From contig NZ_SGWV01000007.1 in NCBI RefSeq assembly GCF_004216565.1, positions 496,001 to 560,000 on the forward strand: a DNA stretch of 64,000 bases, read 5' to 3'. The notes under the pieces are model-generated. The model had not been told where the DNA came from, made no database searches, and was given only the letters and a program-made list of their open reading frames with translations. The stretch is from Sphaerotilus mobilis (lineage in GTDB: Bacteria > Pseudomonadota > Gammaproteobacteria > Burkholderiales > Burkholderiaceae_C). The position numbers and the translations under genes were made by a program. Below are positions 45,158 through 54,704 of this stretch, one piece after another. Position 1 is the stretch's first letter, and each line of letters opens with the position of its first letter.

Positions 45158-46474
45158 ATGGGACGCCTGCTCTCGATCGACAAGAACCTGTCGCGCGACT
45201 CGTACTACGCGGCCACCGCGCCGCGAGACCACCACTGGCCGACGCTGGACGGCGACCTGCGCTGCGATGTCGCGGTGGTCGGCGGCGGGCTGGCCGGGCT
45301 GTCGGCGGCGCTCGAACTGGCCGAACGCGGCCACCAGGTCGTGCTGCTCGAAGCGCGCCAGGTGGGCTGGGGTGCCTCGGGCCGCAACGGCGGACAGGCG
45401 ATCCACGGGCTGGCCTGTGACCAGACGGTGATCGAGGAACAGCTCGGTCTGGACGCGGCCCGCCAGGTCTGGGCGCTGTCGCTTGAAGCGGTCGCCCGCA
45501 TCCGCGACATCAGCCGCCGCCACAGCATCGACTGCGACTGGCGCGACGGCTACCTGGGGGTCGCCACCAGCGCCCGCAAGGCCACCGCGCTGAAGGCCTG
45601 GGCCGAGCGCATGGCCGATGTCTACGGCCATCGCTTCGACTGGCTGGGGCCGGACCGGCTGGGCGACTTCATCCGCAGCCCGCGCTATCACAGCGGCCTG
45701 CACGACCCGGCTTCCGGCCACCTGCACCCGCTGAAGTACGCGCTCGGCATCGCCCGTGCCGCGTCGCTGGCCGGCGTGCGCATCGTCGAGCACACACCGG
45801 TGACGCGGCTCGAACGCGGCAGCCCGGCGACGCTGCACACCCCGAAAGGCCGCGTCGTCGCCGACCAGTTGCTGCTGGCCGGCAACGTCTACCAGCAGGG
45901 GCTTGCCCCCGAACTGGACGACCGCATCATGCCGGTGGGCACCTACATCGTCTGCACCGACCCGCTGCCGCAGACGCAGATTGACGCGCTGCTGCCGCGC
46001 GGCACGGCGGTCTGCGACAGCAACTTCGTGCTCGACTACTTCCGGCCGACCGCCGACCGCCGCATCCTCTACGGCGGTCGTGTCAGCTACAGCATGGTCA
46101 CGCCGCCGCGGCTGCGCGAGGCCATGCAGGCCCGCATGGCACGCACCTTTCCGGCGCTGGCCGGCGTGCGCGTCGCCCATGCTTGGGGCGGCTTCGTCGA
46201 CATCAGCATGAACCGCGCGCCGGACTTCGGCCGGCTGGCGCCCGTGGCCGGACAGGCGGCGTCGAACGTGTACTACCTGCAAGGCTTCTCGGGCCACGGC
46301 CTGGCCTTGACCGGTCTGGCCGGCCAGATGGTGGCGCAGGCCATCAGCGGCGATGCCAGCCGCTTCGACCTGTTCGCACGGCTCAAGCACCGGCCCTTCC
46401 CCGGTGGACCCCTGCTGCGCATGCCCTCGCTGGTGCTGGGCATGGCCTGGTACCGCCTGATGGACCTGCTGTGA
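45158..46474 (+). CDS. puuB: Gamma-glutamylputrescine oxidoreductase (FAD)
   Basis: A 438-residue DAO-family flavoprotein. The Rossmann dinucleotide motif VAVVGGGLAGLSAALELAERG is at about residues 38-58, with WGASGRNGGQAIHGL after it and YYLQGFSGHGLALTGLAGQ near the C-terminus. It oxidises gamma-glutamylputrescine to gamma-glutamyl-aminobutyraldehyde. The start at 45158 gives the family N-terminus (SYYAATAPR); a longer upstream frame overlaps the transaminase gene. Confidence 0.88.
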   Translation: MGRLLSIDKNLSRDSYYAATAPRDHHWPTLDGDLRCDVAVVGGGLAGLSAALELAERGHQVVLLEARQVGWGASGRNGGQAIHGLACDQTVIEEQLGLDAARQVWALSLEAVARIRDISRRHSIDCDWRDGYLGVATSARKATALKAWAERMADVYGHRFDWLGPDRLGDFIRSPRYHSGLHDPASGHLHPLKYALGIARAASLAGVRIVEHTPVTRLERGSPATLHTPKGRVVADQLLLAGNVYQQGLAPELDDRIMPVGTYIVCTDPLPQTQIDALLPRGTAVCDSNFVLDYFRPTADRRILYGGRVSYSMVTPPRLREAMQARMARTFPALAGVRVAHAWGGFVDISMNRAPDFGRLAPVAGQAASNVYYLQGFSGHGLALTGLAGQMVAQAISGDASRFDLFARLKHRPFPGGPLLRMPSLVLGMAWYRLMDLL

Positions 46475-46641
46475 ACGACGGTCCCTGAAGGCACAAGCTG
46501 GAAGGAATGCCCTCGGGACAAGCCCGCAGGCCACGACGGAATGCCTCTGGCACACTCAATGCAACGGTGTTCCGCAACCGTCCGATCAACCTTCAGCAAG
46601 CCCAGTGCTGCCGGGTCAACAAGCCGGTCGCAGCAAGCCCA

Positions 46642-47460
46642 ATGAGCCCCTCTCCAGCGCCCCAGGCGCCCCCTGCATCCCGCCAGCCCATCGTGCTGGT
46701 GCCGGCCTGCAACCGCATGATCGGTGCGCACCCTTTCCACGTCGCCGGACAGAAATACGTCGACGCCGTGCGACTGGCCGGCGCGCTGCCGCTGGTCGTG
46801 CCGTCGGCCACCCCCGAGCAGCTCGATGCCCTGCTCGACCTTGCCGATGGCGTGCTGCTGACCGGCTCGCCGTCCAACGTGCACCCCAGCCATTTCGGCG
46901 AGACGGTCCATGACCCGAGCCTGCCGCTGGACCCGGTGCGCGACGACTGGACGCTGCCGCTGATCCCCAAGGTGCTCGCCCGGCACATGCCGCTGTTCGC
47001 GATCTGTCGCGGCTTCCAGGAGGTCAACGTCGCGCTCGGCGGCAGCCTGCACCAGGCCGTGCAGGAGGTCCCCGGACAGCACGACCACCGCGCCCCCGCC
47101 GATGCCTCGGTCGACGTGCAATACGGCCCGTCGCACCGGGTGCGCGTGACGGCGGGTGGGCTGCTCGAACGCCTGCTGGTCGACCTCGCCGAAGGCGGCG
47201 ACATCACCGTCAACAGCGTGCATGGTCAGGGCGTCAAGCGCCTGGCCGACGGCCTGCGCGTCGAGGCCCGCGCGCCCGACGGTTTGATCGAGGCCTACAC
47301 CCTCGAAGACAGCGCCGATGCACACGCCGGCTTCGTGCTCGGCGTGCAGTGGCACCCCGAATGGCGCGCCGCCGACAACCCCGTCTCCATCCAGTTGCTG
47401 CAGGCCTTCGGTGCCGCCTGCCAGGACTACCGCGACCTGCATCGCCCACCGAACCGTTGA
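46642..47460 (+). CDS. puuD: Gamma-glutamyl-GABA hydrolase
   Basis: A 272-residue class I glutamine-amidotransferase-like hydrolase. The nucleophile Cys lies in FAICRGFQEVNVALGG, and the His/Glu pair in LGVQWHPEW. It releases GABA and glutamate from gamma-glutamyl-GABA, the last step of the Puu route. The start at 46642 is the first that gives the family N-terminus; about 170 bp before it have no gene I can support. Confidence 0.9.
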   Translation: MSPSPAPQAPPASRQPIVLVPACNRMIGAHPFHVAGQKYVDAVRLAGALPLVVPSATPEQLDALLDLADGVLLTGSPSNVHPSHFGETVHDPSLPLDPVRDDWTLPLIPKVLARHMPLFAICRGFQEVNVALGGSLHQAVQEVPGQHDHRAPADASVDVQYGPSHRVRVTAGGLLERLLVDLAEGGDITVNSVHGQGVKRLADGLRVEARAPDGLIEAYTLEDSADAHAGFVLGVQWHPEWRAADNPVSIQLLQAFGAACQDYRDLHRPPNR

Positions 47461-47551
47461 CCTGTCCACCACGGACGGGTGTCGGCGTCGCAGCCTCGGC
47501 GCAGCGGCCTTCAGGGCCTTGCAGCAAATGCGTCGCGCAACGGGAAACCAC

Positions 47552-48919
47552 ATGGTCACGAGAGAAAACTTCACCTTCAGCGAACTCGAGAACTGGCTCA
47601 ACGAGCGTCGCGTCACCGAAATCGAATGCCTGGTGCCGGACCTGACCGGCGTGGCGCGGGGCAAGATCCTGCCGCGCGAGAAGTTCACCGAAGACCGCGG
47701 CATGCGCCTGCCCGAGGCGGTCGTCGCGATGGGCGTCACCGGCGAGTTCCCTGAAGAAGGGCCTTACTACGACGTCATCAACCCCACCGACCGCGACATG
47801 CACCTGCGCCCCGACCCGCGCACCGTGCGCATCGTGCCGTGGGCCACCGACCCGACCGCGCAGGTCATCCACGACTGCTACGACAAGGAAGGCCGCATCG
47901 TGCCCTTCGCGCCGCGATCGGTGCTGCGGCGCATTTGCGAGCGCTACGAAGCCGAGGGCTGGAAGCCCATCGTGGCGCCCGAGCTGGAGTTCTACCTGGT
48001 CGCGCGCAACACCGATCCGGACATCCCGCTCAAGCCGCCCAAGGGCCGCAGCGGCCGGGCCGAGACCTCGCGCCAGGCCTATTCGATCGATGCGGTCAAC
48101 GAGTTCGACCCGCTGTTCGAAGACGTCTACTCCTACTGCGAGCAGATGGAGCTCAACGTCGACACGCTGATCCACGAGGTCGGTGCCGGCCAGATGGAGA
48201 TCAACTTCTTCCACGACCAGCCGCTGCAGCTGGCCGACGAGGTGTTCTTCTTCAAGCGCACCGTGCGGGAAGCGGCACTGCGCCACGACATGTTCGCGAC
48301 CTTCATGGCCAAGCCGATCGCCGGCGAGCCAGGCAGCGCGATGCACATCCACCAGTCCATCGTCGACCTCGCCAGCGGCCGCAACATCTTCAGCAACGAG
48401 GATGGCAGCCCGAGCCGCGAGTTCTTCTGGTACATCGGCGGCCTGCAGAAGTACATCCCGGCGGCGATGGCGCTGTTCGCGCCCTACGTCAACAGCTACC
48501 GCCGGCTGTCGCGCTTCACGGCCGCGCCCATCAACATCCAGTGGGGCACCGACAACCGCACCGTGGGCATCCGCTCGCCGGTGGCCGGCCCGGCCGCGCG
48601 CCGGATCGAGAACCGCGTGATCGGCGCCGATGCCAACCCCTATGTCGCGCTAGCGGCGACGCTGGCCTGCGGCTACCTGGGCATCAAGAACCGCATCGAG
48701 CCGACGCCCGAGTGCAAGGGCGATGCCTACCTGGGCGACTTCCAGCTGCCGCGCAGCCTGGGCGAGGCGCTTGAACTGCTGCGCAATGAAAAGGACCTGG
48801 CCGACGTGCTGGGTGCCGAATTCATCACCGTCTACACCGAGGTCAAGGAGATCGAGTACGCCGAGTTCATGAAGGTCATCTCACCGTGGGAACGCGAGCA
48901 CCTGTTGCTGCACGTCTGA
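47552..48919 (+). CDS. puuA: Gamma-glutamylputrescine synthetase (glutamine synthetase family)
   Basis: A 455-residue protein. Metal- and substrate-site motifs are APELEFYLV, EVGAGQMEINF, GSAMHIHQS, NSYRRLSRF and NRTVGIRSP; RVIGADANPYVALAATLACG is typical of the PuuA/SpuI group. It ligates glutamate to putrescine with ATP, the first step of the gamma-glutamyl route. An in-frame ATG eight codons earlier exists; 47552 has GGGAA upstream. Confidence 0.9.
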   Translation: MVTRENFTFSELENWLNERRVTEIECLVPDLTGVARGKILPREKFTEDRGMRLPEAVVAMGVTGEFPEEGPYYDVINPTDRDMHLRPDPRTVRIVPWATDPTAQVIHDCYDKEGRIVPFAPRSVLRRICERYEAEGWKPIVAPELEFYLVARNTDPDIPLKPPKGRSGRAETSRQAYSIDAVNEFDPLFEDVYSYCEQMELNVDTLIHEVGAGQMEINFFHDQPLQLADEVFFFKRTVREAALRHDMFATFMAKPIAGEPGSAMHIHQSIVDLASGRNIFSNEDGSPSREFFWYIGGLQKYIPAAMALFAPYVNSYRRLSRFTAAPINIQWGTDNRTVGIRSPVAGPAARRIENRVIGADANPYVALAATLACGYLGIKNRIEPTPECKGDAYLGDFQLPRSLGEALELLRNEKDLADVLGAEFITVYTEVKEIEYAEFMKVISPWEREHLLLHV

Positions 48920-48954
48920 CCCGCCACGAGACACCCACCTTCCGGAGAACCCCG

Positions 48955-50373
48955 ATGAACACGAGCAACACGACCTCGACGAGCGCCTCGACGCGCAGCA
49001 CGGCCGAGTGGCAGGCCGCCGACGCGGCGCATTTCCTGCACCCCTTCACCGACTTCCAGGCGCTGGCCCGCAAGGGTTCGCGCGTCATCGCCAAGGCCGA
49101 CAACCTCTATCTGTGGGACAGCGAGGGCCACAAGCTGTTCGACGCGATGAGCGGCCTGTGGTGCGTCAACGTGGGCTATGGCCAGAAGTCCCTGGTCGAC
49201 GCAGCCGCCCGCCAGATGCTGGAACTGCCCTTCTACAACGCCTTCTTCCAGACCACCACGCCGCCGGCCGTGGAACTGGCCGAGCTGCTGGCCGAGGTCG
49301 CCCCGCCGGGCTTCCAGCATGTCTTCTTCTCGGGCTCCGGCTCGGAGGGCAACGACACCGTCGTGCGCATGGTGCGGCGCTACTGGGAACTGCAAGGCCA
49401 GCCCGGCCGCGACGTCATCATCAGCCGCTGGAACGCCTACCACGGCTCGACCATGGCGGGCGCCTCGCTCGGCGGCATGAAGTACATGCATGCCCAGGGT
49501 GGCCTGCCGATCCCCGGCATCACCCACATCGACCAGCCCTACTGGATCGAACATGGCCGGGGCATGGACCGCGCCGACTTCGGCAAGCTGGCCGCGAGCT
49601 GGCTGGAGCAGAAGATCCTTGAGGTCGGGCCGGACAAGGTGGCCGCCTTCATCGGCGAGCCCATCCAGGGCGCCGGTGGTGTGATCGTGCCGCCCGAAAC
49701 CTACTGGCCCGAGATCCAGCGCATCTGCGACCAGTACGGCATCTTGCTGGTCAGCGACGAGGTGATCTGCGGCTTCGGCCGCACCGGCCAGTGGTTCGGC
49801 TGCCAGACCGTCGGCAGCCGGCCCGATCTGATCACCTTTGCCAAGGGCGTCACCAGCGGCTATGTGCCGCTCGGTGGCGTGCTGGTGGGCGAGCGTGTGG
49901 CCAAGGCCCTGATCGAGCAGGGCGGCGAGTTCGAGCACGGCTACACCTACTCGGGCCATCCGGTGGCCTGCGCCGTTGCGCTGGCCAACATCAAGCTGAT
50001 CCGCGAACAAGGCCTGGTCGAGCATGTGCGCGACGACGTCGGCCCCTACCTGGCCGCGAAGTTCGAGGCCTTGCGCGATCACCCGCTGATTGGCGACACG
50101 CAGACCTGCGGCCTGATGGGCGCGATGCTGCTGGCCAAGGCCAAGACGAGTGCGGCCGGTGGTCCCGAACTGTTCGATCCGGCGCTGGAAGTCGGCATGG
50201 TCTGCCGCAGCCACTGCTTCGCCAACGGCCTGGTGATGCGTGCGGTCGGCGACCGCATGATCATCGCGCCACCCCTGGTCATCACCCGTGCCCAGGTCGA
50301 TGAGCTGATGGGCCTGATCCATCGCTGCCTGGACCTCACCGTGGCCGAGCTGCGAACGCGCGGCCAGTTCTGA
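48955..50373 (+). CDS. spuC: Putrescine-pyruvate aminotransferase
   Basis: A 472-residue class III PLP aminotransferase. Motifs: HFLHPFTDFQALARKG, SGLWCVNVGYG, LVSDEVICGFGRTG and the PLP lysine in FAKGVTSGYVPLGG. It is close to SpuC-type enzymes, which turn putrescine into 4-aminobutanal with pyruvate. GGAG lies eight bases before ATG 48955. It offers a second, glutamate-independent entry route that also feeds the aldehyde dehydrogenase in this island. Confidence 0.88.
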   Translation: MNTSNTTSTSASTRSTAEWQAADAAHFLHPFTDFQALARKGSRVIAKADNLYLWDSEGHKLFDAMSGLWCVNVGYGQKSLVDAAARQMLELPFYNAFFQTTTPPAVELAELLAEVAPPGFQHVFFSGSGSEGNDTVVRMVRRYWELQGQPGRDVIISRWNAYHGSTMAGASLGGMKYMHAQGGLPIPGITHIDQPYWIEHGRGMDRADFGKLAASWLEQKILEVGPDKVAAFIGEPIQGAGGVIVPPETYWPEIQRICDQYGILLVSDEVICGFGRTGQWFGCQTVGSRPDLITFAKGVTSGYVPLGGVLVGERVAKALIEQGGEFEHGYTYSGHPVACAVALANIKLIREQGLVEHVRDDVGPYLAAKFEALRDHPLIGDTQTCGLMGAMLLAKAKTSAAGGPELFDPALEVGMVCRSHCFANGLVMRAVGDRMIIAPPLVITRAQVDELMGLIHRCLDLTVAELRTRGQF

Positions 50374-50426
50374 ATGGCGCCCTCACCAGCGTCTGTCGTC
50401 GTGTCCGAAAAACAGGAGTCGCTCAC

Positions 50427-51557
50427 ATGAACTTGCCTCGTCTCTCGCATCGACCGATCCGACGCTGGGCGCTGGCCGCGCTCGCGGCCTGTGCCCTCGG
50501 CCCGCTGGCCGCCCAGGCACAGGAGGAGGAGAAGGTCCTCAACATCTACAACTGGTCGGACTACATCGCCGAGGACACGATCCGGAACTTCGAGAAGGAG
50601 ACCGGCATCCGCGTGCGCTACGACAACTTCGACAACAACGAGATCGTTCACGCCAAGCTGGTGGCAGGCAAGACCGGCTACGACATCGTCGTGCCGTCGT
50701 CGAACTGGGCCAAGCTGCAGATCGACGCTGGCCTGATCCGCAAGCTCGACAAGGCGCAGATCCCCAACCTGAAGAACCTCGACCCGGCGCTGCAAGCCCA
50801 GCTGGCGACGATGGATCCGGGCAATGAACACATGGTGAACTGGCTCTGGGGCTACACCACGGTGGGCATCAACGTCGACAAGGTCAAGGCCGCGCTGGGC
50901 AACCTTCCCATGCCGGAGAACGCCTGGGACTTGGTCTTCAAGCCGGAGTACATCAGCAAGCTCAAGAGCTGCGGCGTGTCCTTCCTGGACTCGGCCACCG
51001 AAGTCGTCCCTGCTGCCCTGCACTACCTGGGCAAGGCGCCCTACAGCAAGGTCGCGGGCGACTACGCGCAAGCGGCGGCGCTGCTCAAGAGCGTGCGTTC
51101 GAACGTGACGCTGTTCAGCTCATCGGGCTACATCAACGACATGGCCGCGGGTGGCATCTGCGTCGCGCTGGGCTGGTCGGGCGACATCAACATCGCGCGC
51201 CAGCGCGCCATCGACGGCAAGACCGGGCAGAACATCCAGGCCATGATTCCCACGACCGGCGGCATCTTGTTCTTCGACTCGATGGTGATCCCCAACGATG
51301 CGGCCCACCCGGGCAATGCGCACAAGTTCATCAACTACATCCTGCGCGCCGAGGTGCATGCGGCCATCACCAACAAGGTCTTCTACGCCAACCCGAACAA
51401 GGAGTCGCTGAAATTCGTCAAGCCCGATGTCGCCAACAACCCGACGGTCTTCTTGTCCGCTGCGGACATGGCAAAAATGAAGCCGCCAGGCGCGCTGAAC
51501 AACGACATGCGCCGCCTGATGACCCGCACCTACACGGCCTTCAAGACCGGTCTCTGA
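50427..51557 (+). CDS. Putrescine-binding periplasmic protein (PotF/SpuD type), copy 1
   Basis: A 376-residue protein with a signal peptide (to about residue 31, AQAQ). It aligns well with PotF: VLNIYNWSDYIAEDT, SCGVSFLD, SSSGYINDMAAGGICVALGWSGD, FYANPNK. The binding-site NWSDY and the two Cys of the PotF disulfide are kept. Copy 2 is encoded about 3.1 kb downstream and differs at ligand-contact positions (NWADY, GSDYIDQ), so the pair may serve different polyamines. It has no permease beside it and must share PotGHI. Confidence 0.92.
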   Translation: MNLPRLSHRPIRRWALAALAACALGPLAAQAQEEEKVLNIYNWSDYIAEDTIRNFEKETGIRVRYDNFDNNEIVHAKLVAGKTGYDIVVPSSNWAKLQIDAGLIRKLDKAQIPNLKNLDPALQAQLATMDPGNEHMVNWLWGYTTVGINVDKVKAALGNLPMPENAWDLVFKPEYISKLKSCGVSFLDSATEVVPAALHYLGKAPYSKVAGDYAQAAALLKSVRSNVTLFSSSGYINDMAAGGICVALGWSGDINIARQRAIDGKTGQNIQAMIPTTGGILFFDSMVIPNDAAHPGNAHKFINYILRAEVHAAITNKVFYANPNKESLKFVKPDVANNPTVFLSAADMAKMKPPGALNNDMRRLMTRTYTAFKTGL

Positions 51558-51581
51558 CCGGCCCCTGATCGGGAGCACGAC

Positions 51582-53045
51582 ATGAAGCATCTTCACCCCA
51601 TCCCCACGCCGCTGGCCCTCGCGGCGGCCGCGTTGCTGTCCTGCGGTCTGGCCGCACCGGCTGCGGCGCAATCCAACGACGAGCTGCTGCGCGAGCTGCG
51701 TGCGCTCAAGGACCGCGTCAACCAGCTCGAACAGCAGCTGCAGGCGGGCAAGACGGCATCGCCCGCGACCGCAGCACCGGCCGGGCAGTGGGGCATGACG
51801 CCTGAGCAGAGCCAGGAACTCAGCCGTGTCGCCACCAAGGCCGAGGCGCTGGAGGACAGCCGCGACGAATCCGGCTTCAAGGGCCTGAAGGTCTCGGGCT
51901 ACATGGACCCGACCTTCATCATCGACCGCAACCAGAACCGGGCCGGCTTCCAGTTCCTCAGCGGCGTTGGCGACGACGGCTACGGCTATGCCAACTCGAC
52001 CTTCGGCGCGGTCGCGCTGGACTTCACCAAGGAGACCGACAGCGGCACGCGCTGGCGCCTGACGCTGGTGCCCGACCGGGGCACCCAGGCCATCATGAGT
52101 GGCGCCAACCGGCTGGTGCACGAGGCGTCGGTCAGCGTGCCGATCGACGGCGATGACACGACCCGGCTGCTGGCCGGTCATGTGCCGGACTGGTCGGGCT
52201 ATGAGTACGCCCAGCCCACGCTCAACAAGCTGATCACCCACAACCTGCTGTTCGACTTCACCCTGCCAACCGCCTACACCGGCGCCGGCCTGGAGCTGTC
52301 GCGCGGCAACTGGGTGCTCAAGGGCATGCTGGCCAACATGAACAGCGCGATCAAGGCCAGCGGCGAACGCGCCCCGGTGTTCGCCTGGCGGGCCGATCAC
52401 GAGATCAACGAGTTCAGCGGCTACGGCATGGCCGGCCTGCATGGCAAGGCGGCGAACTTCAGCGAGAACCTCGATGACGGCACCGGCACGGGCACCGCTG
52501 CGGCGCTGCCGAACTCGCGCGTCGACCTGATCGAGATCGACGGCTGGTACACCCGCGGCGACCTGACGCTGAACGGCCAGATCAGCTGGGGCCGGCAGTC
52601 CCGGGCGGCCATCGGCACGGCCACCGGCGCGATGGTCTTCGATGCCGCCGACCTGCGCGATGCCGAATGGAAGGGCGTCTCGGCCCTGGTCGCCTACAAG
52701 CTGTCGCCGCGCCTGGAAGGCGTGGTCCGCGGGGATGCCCTGTTCAACAAGAAAAACGGCGGCGGTCTGCTCGGCTACACCTCGTCCGACGAGGTCAATG
52801 GCATCGGCCCCGAACTGATCGGTCGAGACGCAAATGGCGACCTCATCATCGGTTCCGATCCGCAGGCCGGTGTCAACCGCTACGCGCTGTCCTTCGGCCT
52901 GAACTACGCAGTCGATCCGTCGGTCATGTTCAAGACCGAGGTCCGCTTTGACAGTGCCAGCAAGACGGTCTTCGAGAACGTCAAGTCCAACACCTTCGTC
53001 AAGACCAACCGGCTGTTCGCCACCTCGCTCGTCGTGAGCTTCTGA
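51582..53045 (+). CDS. DUF3138-like outer-membrane porin
   Basis: A 487-residue protein with a signal peptide (to about residue 30, AAAQ). A short coiled coil follows (ELRALKDRVNQLEQQLQAG), as in trimeric porins that contact peptidoglycan. Then come alternating amphipathic strands typical of a beta-barrel, ending in an aromatic Phe (FATSLVVSF). It resembles DUF3138 proteins; function is unassigned. Position between two polyamine-binding-protein genes suggests an outer-membrane channel for polyamines. GGGAG precedes the start. Confidence 0.7.
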   Translation: MKHLHPIPTPLALAAAALLSCGLAAPAAAQSNDELLRELRALKDRVNQLEQQLQAGKTASPATAAPAGQWGMTPEQSQELSRVATKAEALEDSRDESGFKGLKVSGYMDPTFIIDRNQNRAGFQFLSGVGDDGYGYANSTFGAVALDFTKETDSGTRWRLTLVPDRGTQAIMSGANRLVHEASVSVPIDGDDTTRLLAGHVPDWSGYEYAQPTLNKLITHNLLFDFTLPTAYTGAGLELSRGNWVLKGMLANMNSAIKASGERAPVFAWRADHEINEFSGYGMAGLHGKAANFSENLDDGTGTGTAAALPNSRVDLIEIDGWYTRGDLTLNGQISWGRQSRAAIGTATGAMVFDAADLRDAEWKGVSALVAYKLSPRLEGVVRGDALFNKKNGGGLLGYTSSDEVNGIGPELIGRDANGDLIIGSDPQAGVNRYALSFGLNYAVDPSVMFKTEVRFDSASKTVFENVKSNTFVKTNRLFATSLVVSF

Positions 53046-53047
53046 CC

Positions 53048-54559
53048 ATGTCCGCCGCCACCTCCGACAGCAAGAAACCCGACTGGCACGCCCGTGCCCG
53101 CGAGATCACGATCGACGGGCGGGCCTGGATCAACGGCGAGCGGGTCGACGCGGCTTCCGGCGCCACCTTCGACAAGCACTCGCCGGTCGATGGCCGGCGG
53201 CTGGCGGCGGTGGCGCGCGGCGAGGCGGTCGACATCGACCGCGCCGTGGCCGCCGGCCGTGCCGCCTTCGAAGATGGCCGCTGGTCGCGCAAGGCGCCGG
53301 CCGCGCGCAAGCGCATCCTGCAGCGCTGGTCCGAGCTGATCACGGCCGCGCGCGACGAGTTGGCGCTGCTGGAGACGCTCGACATGGGCAAACCGATCCA
53401 GTACGCGCTGAGCGTGGACGTGCCGGCAACGGCGCGCACCATCGCCTGGTATGGCGAGGCGATCGACAAGGTCTACGACGAGATCGCGCCGACCGGCTCG
53501 AATGCGCTGGCCCTGATCACCCGCGAGGCGATGGGCGTGATCGGCTGCATCGTGCCCTGGAACTACCCGATGATCATGGCGGCCTGGAAGCTCGGGCCGG
53601 CGCTGGCCACGGGCAACTCGGTGGTCATGAAGCCGAGCGAGAAGTCGCCCCTGACCGCCTTGAAGCTGGCCGAACTGGCGGTGCAGGCCGGCATCCCGCC
53701 GGGTGTGTTCAACGTCGTGCCCGGCTACGGCCACGAGGCCGGCGAGGCACTGGCGTTGCACATGGACGTTGACGCCATCGGCTTCACCGGCTCGACCCGC
53801 ACCGGCCGTCGTATGCTGGACTACGCTTCGCGCTCCAACCTCAAGCGGGTCTGGAACGAACTGGGCGGCAAGTCGGCCTTCCTCGTCTTCCCCGACCACC
53901 ACGACCCGGCGCTGGCCGCACGCACCGTGGCCGGCGCGATGTACTTCAACCAGGGCGAGTCCTGCAATGCGCCCTCGCGCGTGCTGGTGCACGCGTCGAT
54001 CGCCGACGACTTCGTGGCCGTGCTGCGCGAGGAGGCCCCGAAGTACCGGCCGGGCGACCCGCTGGACGCATCGACCGTGATGGGCGCGCTGGTCGACGAT
54101 GGCCAGCTGCGCACCGTGATGGGCTACATCGCGTCCGGCAAGGCCGAGGGCGCACGCTGCATCAGCGGTGGCGAACAGGTCCGCACCGACAGCGGCGGGC
54201 CCTATGTCGAGCCAACGCTGTTTGACGGCGTGACCCCGCAGATGAAGATCGCCCGCGAGGAGATCTTCGGCCCGGTGCTGTCGGTGCTGCGCTTCGAGAG
54301 CGAGGCCGAGGCCATCGCGCTGGCCAACGGCACCGACTACGGCCTGCAGGCCAGCGTCTGGAGCCATGACATCAACCGCGCGCACCGTGTGGCACGTGCC
54401 TTGCGTGCCGGCACGGTGCATGTCAACCAGTACGACGAGGACGACATCACGGTGCCTTTCGGCGGCCATCGGCAAAGCGGCAACGGCCGCGACAAGTCGC
54501 TGCATGCGCTGGAGAAATACACCGAGCTGAAGACCACCTGGCTGCGCATCGACCGCTGA
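53048..54559 (+). CDS. puuC: Aldehyde dehydrogenase, gamma-glutamyl-aminobutyraldehyde/aminobutanal type
   Basis: A 503-residue NAD(P)-dependent aldehyde dehydrogenase. Catalytic Glu in WNELGGKSAF and catalytic Cys in YFNQGESCNAPSR are present, as are the N-terminal IPWNYP-type segment (IVPWNYPMIMAAWKLGPAL) and GFTGSTRTGR. It should oxidise the aldehydes made by PuuB and SpuC. It begins 2 bp after the porin stop. Confidence 0.9.
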   Translation: MSAATSDSKKPDWHARAREITIDGRAWINGERVDAASGATFDKHSPVDGRRLAAVARGEAVDIDRAVAAGRAAFEDGRWSRKAPAARKRILQRWSELITAARDELALLETLDMGKPIQYALSVDVPATARTIAWYGEAIDKVYDEIAPTGSNALALITREAMGVIGCIVPWNYPMIMAAWKLGPALATGNSVVMKPSEKSPLTALKLAELAVQAGIPPGVFNVVPGYGHEAGEALALHMDVDAIGFTGSTRTGRRMLDYASRSNLKRVWNELGGKSAFLVFPDHHDPALAARTVAGAMYFNQGESCNAPSRVLVHASIADDFVAVLREEAPKYRPGDPLDASTVMGALVDDGQLRTVMGYIASGKAEGARCISGGEQVRTDSGGPYVEPTLFDGVTPQMKIAREEIFGPVLSVLRFESEAEAIALANGTDYGLQASVWSHDINRAHRVARALRAGTVHVNQYDEDDITVPFGGHRQSGNGRDKSLHALEKYTELKTTWLRIDR

Positions 54560-54704
54560 TCCGCAGGCCCGGAAAGCGTGAAAACCTTGCACCATAATTC
54601 GCGCCGCAACGCGCACCGGTGGCACCGCTCCTTGGGTGCAAACGGTGGCCGACGCAGTGCCTTGACGACCTGACCCTTACCCAATCACCCGTGCAGGAGC
54701 CCTG

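Noticed and set aside
54618-54640. Sigma-54-like TGGCAC and TTGG before the second polyamine-binding-protein gene
   Set aside because: The GG-GC spacing is off by one and the -12 element lacks GC.
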